Positions 18,910-29,800 of a DNA stretch of 64,000 nucleotides are shown here, piece by piece (position 1 is the stretch's first letter; every line of letters starts with the position of its first letter). The position numbers were made by a program, and so were the translations under genes. Location: positions 850,382 to 914,381 of the forward strand of contig NZ_SRUZ01000001.1 of the NCBI RefSeq assembly GCF_004791165.1, in the 5' to 3' direction. The DNA is from Mesorhizobium sp. M8A.F.Ca.ET.218.01.1.1 (GTDB lineage Bacteria; Pseudomonadota; Alphaproteobacteria; Rhizobiales; Rhizobiaceae). The notes below the pieces were generated by a model. It made no database searches, was not told where the DNA came from, and saw only the letters and a program-made list of their open reading frames with translations.

Positions 18910-21465
18910 ATGCCGGGGGAAAACCCGCTTCACGCGGGACAGGCCGTTTCCGGCGGCCACGATGATTCAGGGACCATGGGCTGCGCCACACGCGGCGAGC
19001 GCCTTTCCTGGCGCGCCCGTGCGGGATTGCTCCTTGCCGGTTCCGCGCTTGCCTGCCCCTTGCAGGGGGCGGTCGCGCATGCCCAGGCGGTCGGCGCCGC
19101 GGTGGCCGGTCTTTCGATCAGCACCGTCGAGGTCGTACAACTGGCGGTGTTCGTCGGCGTAACGGGTACGGCATTCCTGTCGGCCATCGTTCTCATCCGC
19201 GAACGAGCGCGTACCTCGGCGGAGAATGTCGAGCTGAGAAGCCGCGTCGCCGATGTCAGCGCGGCATTGCGGCGTTCGGAAGCGCTGCTCAATTTGCGCG
19301 ACCAGCGTGTCGTCGTCTGGGCCTCGGAAAACAAGAAGCCCGAACTCATCGGCACATTGCCGACCGAAAGCGGCGCGCCGGAGGAACGGGCCGCGTTCCT
19401 CGCCTTTGGCCGCTGGCTGATGCCGCGTTCGGCGGCGGCACTCGAACATGCCGTGGCGGGTTTGCGCGAAAAAGGCAGGCCGTTCGACCTGGTGATCGAA
19501 TCCCAGGCCGGCGCTCCATTGGAGGTGCATGGCCGCAAGAGCGCGGCCCATGTGCTGGTGCGGTTTGTCTCGCTGTCCGAGACACAGCGCAGCCAGGCCC
19601 GGCTCAAGATCGACAACCAGCGGCTGGCCGCTGACCATGACACGATGATCGGCCTGCTCGAAGCGCTGAAGATGCCGGCATGGCTGCGTGACGAGCATGG
19701 CCGCCTGAAATGGGTGAACCGGGCCTATGCCGACGCCGTCGAAGCCGAGAGCGCGGAAGCCGCCGTGCGCGGCGCCAAGGAGTTCCTCGGCGGCCAGGCG
19801 CGCGACGCCATCGCCACGCAGCACAAATCGCATCCGGTGTTCGAGCAGTCGCTGTCGACGGTGATCGAAGGCGACCGCCGCGTGTTCGCCGTGACCGACT
19901 TTGCCGGCGCCGACGGTTCGGCCGGCCTTGCCTGCGACACCAGCGCCATCGAGGCCATCCGCGGCGAATATGAGCGGACTGTGCGCAGCCACGCCGATAC
20001 GCTCGACCAGCTCAACACCGCGGTCGCCATCTTCGACACCGACGAGAAGCTGCGCTTCTTCAACCAGGCTTTCCAGAAACTGTGGGGGCTCGACAGCGGC
20101 TTCCTGCACAGCGCGCCCGACAACGCCCTTTTGCTCGACCGGCTGCGCAGCGAGGGCAAGATCGCCGAACAGCCGGAATGGCGCCGCTGGAAGGAAGGCC
20201 TGCTCGGCGCCTACCGCGCCGTCGAATCGCAGGAGCACTGGTGGCATCTGCCGGACGGCAAGACGATCCGTGTCGTCGCCAATCCGCAACCCAAGGGCGG
20301 CGTCACCTGGGTGTTCGAGAACCTGACCGAGAAGATGGATCTCGAAAGCCGCTACCGCACCGCGGTTCGGGTCCAGGGCGAAACGCTCGACAATCTGGCG
20401 GAAGGCGTCGCGGTGTTCGGCCCCGACGGCCGGCTGCGCCTGTCGAACCCGGCCTTCGCCACGCTGTGGGGGTTGGACGCGGAAGCCGCCAAGCCCAATG
20501 TGCACGTATCGGCCATACGCGAGCTCTCCGACCGACAAGCGGTCGAGAGCCCCTGGCCCGGCTTCGTCGCCGCCATCACCGGCTTCGACGACGAGCGCCG
20601 CGACCGCCACGGCCAGACCGAGCTCAACAACGGCACCGTGCTGCGGTACGCCGTGATTCCGCTGCCCAACGGGCAAGTGATGATGACCTTCGTCGACGTT
20701 ACCGACAGCGTCCACGTCGAACGCGCGCTCAAGGACAGGAACGAGGCGCTCGAGAAATCGGACCAGCTCAAGAACGAATTCGTCCAGCATGTGTCCTATG
20801 AACTGCGTTCGCCGCTGACCAACATCATCGGCTTCACCGAGCTGCTGTCGCTGCCGGCAACCGGCCCGTTGACGCAGAAGCAGCGCGAATATGTCGAGCA
20901 TGTCGGCTCGTCCTCCTCGGTGCTGCTGACCATCGTCAATGACATACTGGACCTTGCGACCGTCGATGCCGGCATCATGCAGCTCGACATTTCCGAAGTG
21001 CATGTCGACCGCACCATCGCGGCCGCCGCCGAGCTTGTCGCCGACCGGCTGGAGGAGCATTCGATCCGGCTTGCGGTCGACGCCGCCGCCGCGCCGAAGA
21101 CGTTCCATGGCGACGAAACCCGCATCCGCCAGATCCTCTACAATCTGCTGAGCAACGCCGCCAATTACGCGCCGGAGGCCAGCACCATCCGGCTGGCCTG
21201 CCGCCAGCTGGCGGACGAAGTCGAGTTCTCGGTTCACGACGACGGGCCCGGCATGCCGCCTGATGTGCTCGATTCGGTGTTCCGCCGCTTCGAGCCGCGC
21301 ACCAATGGCGGCCGCCGCCGCGGCGCCGGCCTCGGCCTGTCGATCGTCAAGAGCTTTGTCGAACTGCATGGCGGCGCCGTTCGCATCGAAACCGGCAAGG
21401 ACAAGGGCACGACCGTCATCTGCACCTTTCCCGACATGCCGGGTATCCGCGCAGCGGCCGAGTAG
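18910..21465 (+). CDS. divL: DivL-type cell-cycle kinase with Tyr in place of the phospho-His
   Basis: An 851-residue membrane-anchored PAS/histidine-kinase-fold protein. An N-terminal hydrophobic segment (about 30-55) and a second (AVFVGVTGTAFLSAIVLI) precede several PAS-like domains (about 230-570). The H-box reads FVQHVSYELRSPLTNIIGF: the usual histidine is Tyr630, the defining feature of Caulobacter DivL. The N-box (LYNLLSNAANYA) and G-boxes (DDGPGMPP, GAGLGLSIVKS) are intact. DivL binds phosphorylation-free DivK and steers CckA and CtrA in the cell cycle. The ATG at 18910 follows GAAGAGGA; a TTG ten codons upstream is possible. tsaE follows after 8 nt. Confidence 0.9.
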   Translation: MPGENPLHAGQAVSGGHDDSGTMGCATRGERLSWRARAGLLLAGSALACPLQGAVAHAQAVGAAVAGLSISTVEVVQLAVFVGVTGTAFLSAIVLIRERARTSAENVELRSRVADVSAALRRSEALLNLRDQRVVVWASENKKPELIGTLPTESGAPEERAAFLAFGRWLMPRSAAALEHAVAGLREKGRPFDLVIESQAGAPLEVHGRKSAAHVLVRFVSLSETQRSQARLKIDNQRLAADHDTMIGLLEALKMPAWLRDEHGRLKWVNRAYADAVEAESAEAAVRGAKEFLGGQARDAIATQHKSHPVFEQSLSTVIEGDRRVFAVTDFAGADGSAGLACDTSAIEAIRGEYERTVRSHADTLDQLNTAVAIFDTDEKLRFFNQAFQKLWGLDSGFLHSAPDNALLLDRLRSEGKIAEQPEWRRWKEGLLGAYRAVESQEHWWHLPDGKTIRVVANPQPKGGVTWVFENLTEKMDLESRYRTAVRVQGETLDNLAEGVAVFGPDGRLRLSNPAFATLWGLDAEAAKPNVHVSAIRELSDRQAVESPWPGFVAAITGFDDERRDRHGQTELNNGTVLRYAVIPLPNGQVMMTFVDVTDSVHVERALKDRNEALEKSDQLKNEFVQHVSYELRSPLTNIIGFTELLSLPATGPLTQKQREYVEHVGSSSSVLLTIVNDILDLATVDAGIMQLDISEVHVDRTIAAAAELVADRLEEHSIRLAVDAAAAPKTFHGDETRIRQILYNLLSNAANYAPEASTIRLACRQLADEVEFSVHDDGPGMPPDVLDSVFRRFEPRTNGGRRRGAGLGLSIVKSFVELHGGAVRIETGKDKGTTVICTFPDMPGIRAAAE

Positions 21466-21473
21466 CGCGCTCG

Positions 21474-22985
21474 ATGACGGAACCGGTGCTGGAGCGTTTG
21501 CTCGCCGACGAGACCCAGACGGCGCGACTGGGCGAGGATCTGGCGCTGGCGCTGCGCGTCGGCGACGTGCTGGCGCTCAAGGGCGATCTCGGCGCCGGCA
21601 AGTCGACGCTGGCAAGAGCGCTCATCCGAACACTGGCCGACGATGCCGATCTCGAAGTGCCGAGCCCGACCTTCACGCTGGTTCAGAGCTACGACACACG
21701 CATCCCGGTCCATCATTTCGATCTCTACCGCCTGTCCTCGGCGGCCGAGCTCGACGAGCTCGGCTTCGAGGAAGCAATCGCGCAAGGTGCCGCCCTCATC
21801 GAGTGGCCCGAACGGGCTGAGGGCTATTTGCCCAAGACGACGGTGCTGATCGAACTCGTCCAGCACGGCGAGGGCCGGCTGGCGCGCCTGTCGGGGCAAG
21901 GCGCGAGCTTCGACCGTGTGGCGCGCTCGCTGGCCATGCGCGGCTTCCTCGACAACGCCGGATGGGGGCAAGCGCGGCGCCGGCATTTCATCGGCGATGC
22001 CTCGGCCCGCTCCTACGAGATCGTCTCGCTTGCCGGCGAGGCGCCGCGAGTGCTGATGAATTCGCCGCGGCTGGTGCTCGGCCCTCCCGTGCGCGACGGC
22101 AAGCCCTATGCCGTGATCGCCCACACCGCGCAGTCGGTGTCGGCTTTCGTCGCCATCGACCGTGCGCTGCAGGCTGCCGGCGTCGCGGTGCCCAGGATTG
22201 ACGCGCAGGATCTCGACCAGGGCTTCCTGCTGCTCGAGCATCTGGGCTCGGAAGGCTTTCTCGCCGGCAATGGCGAGCCAGTCGCCGAACGCTACGAGGC
22301 AGCGGCCGAACTGCTTGCCATGATGCATGGCAAGACCTGGCCGCCCCGCATGGAGGCGGCACCCGGCGTCGTCCATGACGTGCCGCCATTCGATCGCGAC
22401 GCCATGCTGATCGAGGCGGACCTGCTGATCGACTGGTACGTGCCGGCGATATCGGGCGGCCCGGCGAGCGACGCGCTGCGTTCCGGCTACCACAGGACAT
22501 GGAACGCGCTTCTCGACCGGCTGCAAGGCAGCGAATACACGTTGATGTTGCGCGACTTCCATTCACCCAACATCATCTGGCGCGGCGAGCGGTCCGGCCT
22601 CGACCGGCTCGGCATCGTCGACGTGCAGGACGCGCTGATCGGTCCCGCCGCCTATGATGTCGCCTCGCTTGCCATGGACGCCCGCGTCACCATCCCGCCC
22701 GAGATCGAGAAGCGGACGCTTGCTGCCTATGTCGCGGCGCGTCACAAAGCCGGCGGCTTCGATGAAGCAGGCTTCCTCGAAGCCTACGCAATCATGGCCG
22801 CACAACGCAATTCCAAGATCCTGGGCATTTTCGTGCGCCTCGAAAAACGCGACGGCAAACCCTATTATCTCAAGCACCTGCCGCGCATCCGCGACTATCT
22901 CAGGCGGGCGCTGTCGCATCCCGCGCTCGCCGAGCTGCGAGATTTCTACGGCGCGCACGGGTTGCTGGAGGAACGAGCGCTGTGA
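21474..22985 (+). CDS. TsaE fused to an AmgK-like sugar kinase
   Basis: A 503-residue fusion. Residues 1-160 are TsaE, the ATPase of the tRNA t6A37 (threonylcarbamoyladenosine) machinery, with Walker A GDLGAGKST at 37-45 and SPTFTLVQSY. Residues about 165-503 are an aminoglycoside-phosphotransferase-fold kinase with the catalytic MLRDFHSPNIIW and the metal-binding DVQDALIGPAAYD, as in AmgK, which phosphorylates the anomeric position of N-acetylmuramate. The next gene, murU, would use that product. The two halves have unrelated jobs. The frame is open without interruption through the junction, so it is a true fusion, known in related rhizobia. Confidence 0.88.
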   Translation: MTEPVLERLLADETQTARLGEDLALALRVGDVLALKGDLGAGKSTLARALIRTLADDADLEVPSPTFTLVQSYDTRIPVHHFDLYRLSSAAELDELGFEEAIAQGAALIEWPERAEGYLPKTTVLIELVQHGEGRLARLSGQGASFDRVARSLAMRGFLDNAGWGQARRRHFIGDASARSYEIVSLAGEAPRVLMNSPRLVLGPPVRDGKPYAVIAHTAQSVSAFVAIDRALQAAGVAVPRIDAQDLDQGFLLLEHLGSEGFLAGNGEPVAERYEAAAELLAMMHGKTWPPRMEAAPGVVHDVPPFDRDAMLIEADLLIDWYVPAISGGPASDALRSGYHRTWNALLDRLQGSEYTLMLRDFHSPNIIWRGERSGLDRLGIVDVQDALIGPAAYDVASLAMDARVTIPPEIEKRTLAAYVAARHKAGGFDEAGFLEAYAIMAAQRNSKILGIFVRLEKRDGKPYYLKHLPRIRDYLRRALSHPALAELRDFYGAHGLLEERAL

Positions 22986-23710
22986 CAATGAGACCGGACA
23001 TCGCCATCGTACTTGCCGCGGGGCTTGGCAAGCGCATGCGGCCGATCACCGACACCATCCCCAAACCGCTGGTTCGGATCGCCGGCAAGACGCTGCTCGA
23101 CTGGGGCCTCGACAGCCTGGCCGCGGCCGGCGTCGGCACGGCGGTGGTCAATGTCCATTACCTTCCCGAACAGATCGTCGCCCATGTCGCCGCGCGCCGC
23201 GCGCCGCGCATCGTCATTTCCGATGAAAGCGACCGGCTGCTCGATTCCGCCGGCGGCATCGTCAAGGCGCTGCCGGAACTCGGCCAACAGCCGTTCTACA
23301 TCCTCAACGCCGATACATTCTGGATCGACCACGGCCCGCTCAATCTCAGGCGGCTCGCCCTTGCATGGGACGCGGCGAAAATGGATATTCTGCTGATGCT
23401 GGCGGATCTCCATCAGGCGACAGGCCATTGTGGCAGCACCGATTTCCTGGTGGCGCCGGACGGCGCGCTGCGGCGTTCGAAAGGCGATCCTGCCGGCCTG
23501 ATCTATGCCGGCGCCGCGATCATCCATCCGCGCCTGTTCAAGGACGCAACCGCCGAACCGCATTCGCTCAACGCCTATTTCGACAAGGCGATTGCCCGCG
23601 GCCGCCTGTTCGGCATGCCGATGCATGGCCACTGGATAACCGTCGGCACGCCCGACGCCATTCCGCTCGCCGAAGACGCGGTGGCCGGCGCACTCATCGG
23701 ATCGCAATGA
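22982..23710 (+). CDS. murU: MurU-like N-acetylmuramate-1-phosphate uridylyltransferase
   Basis: A 242-residue sugar-1-phosphate nucleotidyltransferase: IVLAAGLGKRMRPITDTIPKPL carries the nucleotide-binding GxGxRxxPxTxxxPK pattern in its usual form, then LLDWGLDSL and FYILNADTFW. With AmgK it forms the peptidoglycan-recycling route that makes UDP-MurNAc without MurA, and so can lower fosfomycin sensitivity. The GTG at 22982 is favoured by GGAGGAA eight nt upstream, though an ATG two codons later is possible. It overlaps both neighbours by 4 nt. Another sugar-phosphate substrate cannot be excluded. Confidence 0.85.
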   Translation: MTMRPDIAIVLAAGLGKRMRPITDTIPKPLVRIAGKTLLDWGLDSLAAAGVGTAVVNVHYLPEQIVAHVAARRAPRIVISDESDRLLDSAGGIVKALPELGQQPFYILNADTFWIDHGPLNLRRLALAWDAAKMDILLMLADLHQATGHCGSTDFLVAPDGALRRSKGDPAGLIYAGAAIIHPRLFKDATAEPHSLNAYFDKAIARGRLFGMPMHGHWITVGTPDAIPLAEDAVAGALIGSQ

Positions 23711-26700
23711 GCGGCTCAAGCCGCGTTTTTTCCATTCCCTCCGGAGCGCCGTTTCTGCCGACGCTGGCCGAGGCGCTGCTTGCCGGCCGGCTTGTCCCCG
23801 GGTTTCGTTTCGACGGCGATCCGCTCGCTCTGGCCGACGTCACCATCTATGTGCCGACGCGCCGTGCCGCACGTGCCCTGCGCGGCGTGTTCGTCGACAG
23901 CCTGAAGGCGCGTGGCGGCGGCGGTTCGGCGATCCTGCCGGTGATCCGTCCGCTCGGCGAATTCGACGAGGATGAAGCCTTGTTCGAGGCCGAGCCATCG
24001 GCGGCAATCGATCTGGCGCCGCCGATCGCCGCCACCGAACGGCTGTTGCTGCTAACGCCGCTGGTGCGGGCGTGGAAACGCCGGTTGCCCGCCCATGTCG
24101 CGGCGCTCTTCGCCGAGGAGATCGTTGTGCCTGCCTCCACCGCCGACGCGATCTGGCTGGCGCGCGATCTGACCGGACTGATGGACGAGATCGAGACGGA
24201 AGGCACCGACTGGGCCAAACTTGCCGGCCTGGTGAGCGGGAACCTTGCCGGATGGTGGCAGGTGACGCTCGAATTCCTCGGCATCGTCACCGATGCCTGG
24301 CCGAAATTCCTCGAAGAAAGCGACCGCTCCAACCCGGCAGCGCATCGCAGCGCCTTGATCCGCGCCGAGGCCGCGCGGCTGCGGCGCAATCCGCCCGCCG
24401 GGCCGGTCATAGCCGCGGGGTCCACCGGTTCCATCCCCGCCACGGCGGAGCTGCTTGCGACCATCGCCGGCCTCACCGGTGGCGCCATCGTGTTGCCCGG
24501 GCTCGACCAGTTACTGGACGAAGCCTCCTTCCAGGCGCTCGTGGCGCCAGGCGCGCGTCCAGCCGTGCTTGGCCATCCGCAATACGGCCTGGCGAAGCTG
24601 ATCGGCAAGATTGGCGTGCTGCGCGGCGATGTCGAGGAGATCGGCGCGGCCGAGCCGAAGCTCGCGCTCCGCGCGGCCCTTGTCGGCGAGGCGTTGCGGC
24701 CGGCCGAGACCACCGAATTGTGGGCGGAGACGCGAAACGGGTTTTCAGCGTCCGATATTGCCGCCGCCTTCGCCGACGTGACGCTGCTCGAAGCGGCAAG
24801 CGAGCGCGACGAGGCCGTCGCGATCGCGGTCGCACTCAAGCAGGCCGTGGAAGAACCCGGCCAAAGGGCCGCTCTCGTGACCGGCGACCGCGCCCTGGCG
24901 CGCCGCGTCAGTGTCGAGCTCAAGCGCTTCGGTGTCGTTGCCGACGATTCCGGCGGCACGCCGCTTTCCAACACGCCGGCGGCCAGCCTGCTCAGGCTGG
25001 CGCTCGAGGCGGTGTTCCGGCCGGGAGATCCGGTCGGCCTGTTGTCGCTGCTCAAGCATCCATTGCTCGGCCTCGGCCTGGAACGCGGCGATGTGCGCCA
25101 CGCGGCGGAATTGGTCGAACTGGTGGCGCTGCGCGGCGGCACCGGCCGCCCCGACATTGCGTCGCTGCCGGACCTTTTCGAAGCCCGCCTCACCGGCCTT
25201 GGCGATGACAGCCGGCCGCCCTTCTGGTTTGCGCGGCTGACCGTGCGCTCCATCGAAGGCGCGCGGAATTTGCTTGAACGTCTCAAGCAAGCGCTGGCGC
25301 CGCTTTCAGCCTTTCGGGGCCAGGCGGAAGCCGGCCTTGCCGCGCTGGTCGAGACCAGCGTCGTTGCCCTGGAGAATCTCGGCAGTTCCGCCGATGGCGG
25401 CCTTGGCGAACTCTACGCCGGCGATGCCGGCGAAAAGCTCGCCGACCTTTTGCGCGGGCTGGTCGCGGCTTCGGCGCCGCTGTCGTTCGCGGCAATCGAA
25501 TGGCCTGACGTGATGGAGGCGCTGATCGCGCCCGAGACCGTCAAGCCGGCGCAAGGCACCGACAGGAACATCGCCATCTGGGGCGCGCTGGAAGCCCGGC
25601 TGCAGCATGTCGACACACTGGTCATCGGTGGGCTCAACGAAGGGGTCTGGCCGCGCAAGCCGGAGAGCGACCGCTTCATGTCGCGGCTGATGAAGACCGG
25701 CATCGATCTCGAACCGCCGGAGCGGCGCATCGGCCTCGCCGCGCATGACTTCCAGATGGCCATGGGTGCCAGGAAGGTGCTGCTGGCGCGCTCGGCGCGC
25801 GCCGGCGACGCGCCCGCCGTGCCGTCGCGCTGGTTGCAGCGGCTGCTCACCTTCATCGGCAACGACCAGGCGACAGCGCTGCGCCGGCGCGGCGATGAAT
25901 TGCTTGCCTGGGCACGCGCGCTCGACACAGGGCCGAAGCGGGATTTCGCGCCGCGGCCGCAGCCGAAACCGCCATTGCCGGTTCGCCCGGGCCATTTCTC
26001 GGTCACCGAGATCGAGACGCTGCGCCGCGACCCCTACGCCATCTACGCCCGAAGGATCCTCGGCCTGATGCCGCTCGATCCGCTCATCCGTGATCCGGGC
26101 GCGGCCGAGCGCGGCACGCTGTTTCACGCCATCCTGCATCTCTTCTCCTCCGAGGTGGCCGACCCGCGCGCGCCGGACGCGCTGGCCGGGCTCATCGCCG
26201 CCGGCCGTGCCTGTTTTGCCGAGGCGGCGCTTCCGGCCGATGTCGAGGCCGTGTGGTGGCCGCGTTTCGAAAAGCTCGCCGCCAACATCATCGAATGGGA
26301 GCGCACGCGCGCCGATGCGGTGGTCCAGCGGCATGCCGAGGAGAGGGCTGGGAAAACCGTCGTCGGACAGTCCGGGGTGACGCTGTCCGGTTACGCCGAC
26401 AGGGTCGACCTGCTGGCCGGCGGCATGGCCGACATTCTGGACTACAAGACGGGTTCCTCGCCTTCGAAGGCCCAGGCGCATACGCTGCTGGCGCCGCAAC
26501 TGGCGCTGGAAGGCGCGCTGCTGAGGCGTGGCGCGTTCAAGGATCTGGGGGCGCGCGAGCCGTCGCAACTGGCCTTCATCAGGCTGAAGCCGAATGGCGA
26601 GGTATTCGAGGAGTCCATACTCGAACACAACCGCCAGCCACGCACCGCGGCCGACCTCGCCGAAGAGGCCTGGGCGCGGCTGGAAAAGCTGCTGATCCAT

Positions 26701-26841
26701 TATGCCGACCCGGCGACCGGCTATCTGTCGCGCGCGCTGCCGTTTCGCGAAGGCGAAACCGACGGCGACTACGACCACCTCGCCCGCGTACTCGAATGGT
26801 CCGCCGGCGGAGACGCCGGGGACGAGGGCGGAGAGGCATGA
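23707..26841 (+). CDS. addB: AddB, double-strand break repair helicase/nuclease subunit
   Basis: A 1044-residue alphaproteobacterial AddB. The N-terminal region has a helicase-like fold start (VTIYVPTRRAARALRGVFVD) without a good Walker A. The C-terminal PDDEXK nuclease includes GTLFHAILHLF and GYADRVDLLAGGMADILDYK with the D-x-K active-site pattern. With AddA it resects broken ends to a recombination hotspot and loads RecA. The ATG at 23707 overlaps the murU stop by 4 nt (ATGA), so longer upstream frames are ignored. addA overlaps its end in the same way. Confidence 0.93.
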   Translation: MSGSSRVFSIPSGAPFLPTLAEALLAGRLVPGFRFDGDPLALADVTIYVPTRRAARALRGVFVDSLKARGGGGSAILPVIRPLGEFDEDEALFEAEPSAAIDLAPPIAATERLLLLTPLVRAWKRRLPAHVAALFAEEIVVPASTADAIWLARDLTGLMDEIETEGTDWAKLAGLVSGNLAGWWQVTLEFLGIVTDAWPKFLEESDRSNPAAHRSALIRAEAARLRRNPPAGPVIAAGSTGSIPATAELLATIAGLTGGAIVLPGLDQLLDEASFQALVAPGARPAVLGHPQYGLAKLIGKIGVLRGDVEEIGAAEPKLALRAALVGEALRPAETTELWAETRNGFSASDIAAAFADVTLLEAASERDEAVAIAVALKQAVEEPGQRAALVTGDRALARRVSVELKRFGVVADDSGGTPLSNTPAASLLRLALEAVFRPGDPVGLLSLLKHPLLGLGLERGDVRHAAELVELVALRGGTGRPDIASLPDLFEARLTGLGDDSRPPFWFARLTVRSIEGARNLLERLKQALAPLSAFRGQAEAGLAALVETSVVALENLGSSADGGLGELYAGDAGEKLADLLRGLVAASAPLSFAAIEWPDVMEALIAPETVKPAQGTDRNIAIWGALEARLQHVDTLVIGGLNEGVWPRKPESDRFMSRLMKTGIDLEPPERRIGLAAHDFQMAMGARKVLLARSARAGDAPAVPSRWLQRLLTFIGNDQATALRRRGDELLAWARALDTGPKRDFAPRPQPKPPLPVRPGHFSVTEIETLRRDPYAIYARRILGLMPLDPLIRDPGAAERGTLFHAILHLFSSEVADPRAPDALAGLIAAGRACFAEAALPADVEAVWWPRFEKLAANIIEWERTRADAVVQRHAEERAGKTVVGQSGVTLSGYADRVDLLAGGMADILDYKTGSSPSKAQAHTLLAPQLALEGALLRRGAFKDLGAREPSQLAFIRLKPNGEVFEESILEHNRQPRTAADLAEEAWARLEKLLIHYADPATGYLSRALPFREGETDGDYDHLARVLEWSAGGDAGDEGGEA

Positions 26842-29800
26842 AGAAAGCCTATCCGATCCCGACCGACACGGCTTCGAGCCAGGCCGGCGCCGCCGATCCC
26901 GGCAATTCCGCCTGGGTGTCGGCCAATGCGGGATCGGGCAAGACCCATGTGCTTGCCCAGCGCGTCATCCGGCTGCTGCTCAACGGCACCGACCCGTCGA
27001 AGATATTGTGCCTGACCTATACGCGCGCCGCGGCCGCCAACATGTCGAACCGGGTTTTTTCCACGCTGTCGGAGTGGACGACGCTTGGCGACGCGGAGCT
27101 GGCGTCCAAAGTCGAGGCGCTGGAGGGGCGCCGGCCCGATCGCGGCACCATGCGCAGAGCCCGCCGCCTGTTCGCCGAGGCCCTGGAAACGCCCGGCGGG
27201 CTGAAGATCCAGACGATCCACGCTTTCTGCGAATCCGTGCTGCATCAGTTCCCGCTGGAAGCCAATATCCCCGCCCATTTCGAAATGCTCGACAGCCAGA
27301 TGGAGGCCTCGCTTTTTGCCGCCGCGCGCCGCGAGATGATCTCGGCCGCCGGCGACAGGGCCCTGGCCGAGGCCTTCGCCACTGTCCTGGAGCGCGGCGG
27401 CGAAGCTGGTCTCGACGCCCTGCTCGGCGAGATCGTGCGCAAGCGCGACGGGTTGCGCGATTTCCTCGATGCCGTCGGGCGCGACGGCTTCCAGCCCTTG
27501 TTCGATGAGTTCCATTTCCGCCCCGGCCAGACCGCGGAAGGCATAGCGGCGTCGATATGGCCGCTGCCCGGCTTCCTGCCGGACTATTTTGCCGGCTTTG
27601 TCCAGGCAGCCGAAGCCACCGACGCCAGATCGGTGCTGAACAACATCCTGCCCTATGCGCGCCAGGCTTTCGCCGAGGGCGATCCCGTTCGTCGGCTGCA
27701 ACTCCTGGCAAGAGCCTTCCTCAAGACCGATGGCGATCCCTATGATCCGGCAAAGGCCTTCAAGAAGGCGCTGGCCGACCGGCTGCCGGACCTGGCCGAG
27801 CGCTATCTCTCGGCGGCCGGCGCCATCATGGAGACCGTCGACCGGCTGGCGCTGTTCCGGATGCTGGAGGGCACACGCGCGGCCTTGACCATCGCCGACT
27901 GGCTGATCGCGCGCTACGAAGTGCTGAAACGCAGCCGCGGCTTTCTCGACTTCAACGACCTGATCACGCGCACGGTGAACCTTCTGGCGCGGCCCGATGC
28001 CGGCCCGTGGGTACAGTACAAGCTCGACCAGGGCATCGACCACATTCTGCTCGACGAGGCGCAGGACACCAGCCCGGATCAATGGGAAGTGGTGAAGCGG
28101 CTGGCGGAAGAATTCTTTGCCGGCTTCGGTGCGCGCGATCGGGTCCACCGCACGGTCTTTGCCGTCGGCGACGAGAAACAGTCGATTTATTCCTTTCAGG
28201 GTGCCGCCCCGGACTCCTTCGCCGACAGCCGGCTGTTGTTCGCCGGGCGGGTGCGCGAGGCCGATGCATCCTTCGCCGACCTCAAGCTGACCTGGTCGTT
28301 CCGCTCCACGGACGATGTGCTGGCCGCCGTCGACCGCGTCTTTGCCGATCCGACCGTGCGGCGCGGCATCAGCCACGACCCCGATCCGCTGAACCACAAG
28401 GCGATCCGCACCGATGCGCCGGGCTATGTCGAGGTGTGGCCGTCGATCGGTGCCGGAGCCGTCGACGAGCCCGACGACTGGACGCAAGCGATCGACCATG
28501 CCCATGCGCCGGCGGTGCGCGTCGCCGAGAATGTCGCGGCCACCATTGCCGGGTGGATCGGCATGGGCGAAATCATCGAGGGCCGTGGCAAGCGGCTGCG
28601 GCCGGGCGACGTGCTGGTGCTGGTGCGCAAGCGCGACAGTTTCGTCCACGCGCTGACCCGCGCGCTCAAGCGTTGCGACATTCCGGTCGCCGGCGCCGAC
28701 CGGCTGAGCTTGCCCGGCCATATCGCGGTCAAGGATCTGATCGCGCTCGGCCATCTGCTGATCCAGCCGCAGGATGACCTGTCGCTCGCCGCCGTCCTGC
28801 GCAGCCCGATCTTCGACCTGCCGGAGGAGAGGCTGTTCACGCTCGCCGCGCAGAGGCCGGCCGGCGTGTCGCTGGCGGCATCGCTGCGCCAGCAAGCCGG
28901 CGACGACGAAGCCCTCGCAAAGGTCGTCGCTCAGCTTGACCTCTGGGCTGATGAGGCCGCCTTCAAGCCGGTGTTCGAGTTCTATGCCGGCCTGCTGGCG
29001 CGCGATGGCGTGCGCCGCAAGATGGTCGCCCGGCTCGGGCCGGAAGCCGGCGATATTCTCGATGAGTTCCTGAGCTTCTGCCTTGCGGACGAGCGGACCG
29101 GCCTGCCCGGGCTGGAAGCCTTCCTGTCGACGCTGGAAAACGCCGGCCCCGAGATCAAGCGCGAGATGGATCAGACCCGCGACGAGGTCCGGGTCATGAC
29201 CGTGCACGCCGCCAAGGGCCTGGAGGCGCCGGTGGTGTTCCTGGTCGACGGCGGTTCCGCTCCCTTCAGCGACCAGCATTTGCCGCGCCTGATGCCTTTC
29301 GAGGGATCGGGCAGGCATTGGGACGGCAAGGGCTATCTCTGGCGTTCGGCCAGCGACGTCGCCAACGGCTTTTCGAAAACGGCGGCTGCTCGCGCCCGCG
29401 AACTCGCCGACGATGAATACCGCCGGCTGCTCTATGTCGGCATGACGCGCGCGGAGGACCGGCTGATCGTCTGCGGTTATCACGGCAAGCGGGCGCCGAA
29501 CACCGGAACCTGGCATTCGATCGTCAGCCGCGCGCTGATCGGTGCGCCGGAAAGCGAACAGCGTCCGCACCCCGCCGGCGGCGAGCCGGTGCATCGTTTC
29601 CATGTCACCAACTTGCCGCCGGTCGCGCCAGGCGTCAGTGAACAGGCGCGGCAAGCCGATGCTTTCGGCCCGCTGCCGGCGACCCTGTTCCGGCCCTTGC
29701 CGCCTTTCGAGGACCTGCCGCGACCGTTGTCGCCATCGGGCGCCTCGGCGCTGATCGAGGAAGGCAAGGAAGCGGTTGTCGACAAGGCCTCGCCGGTGCT

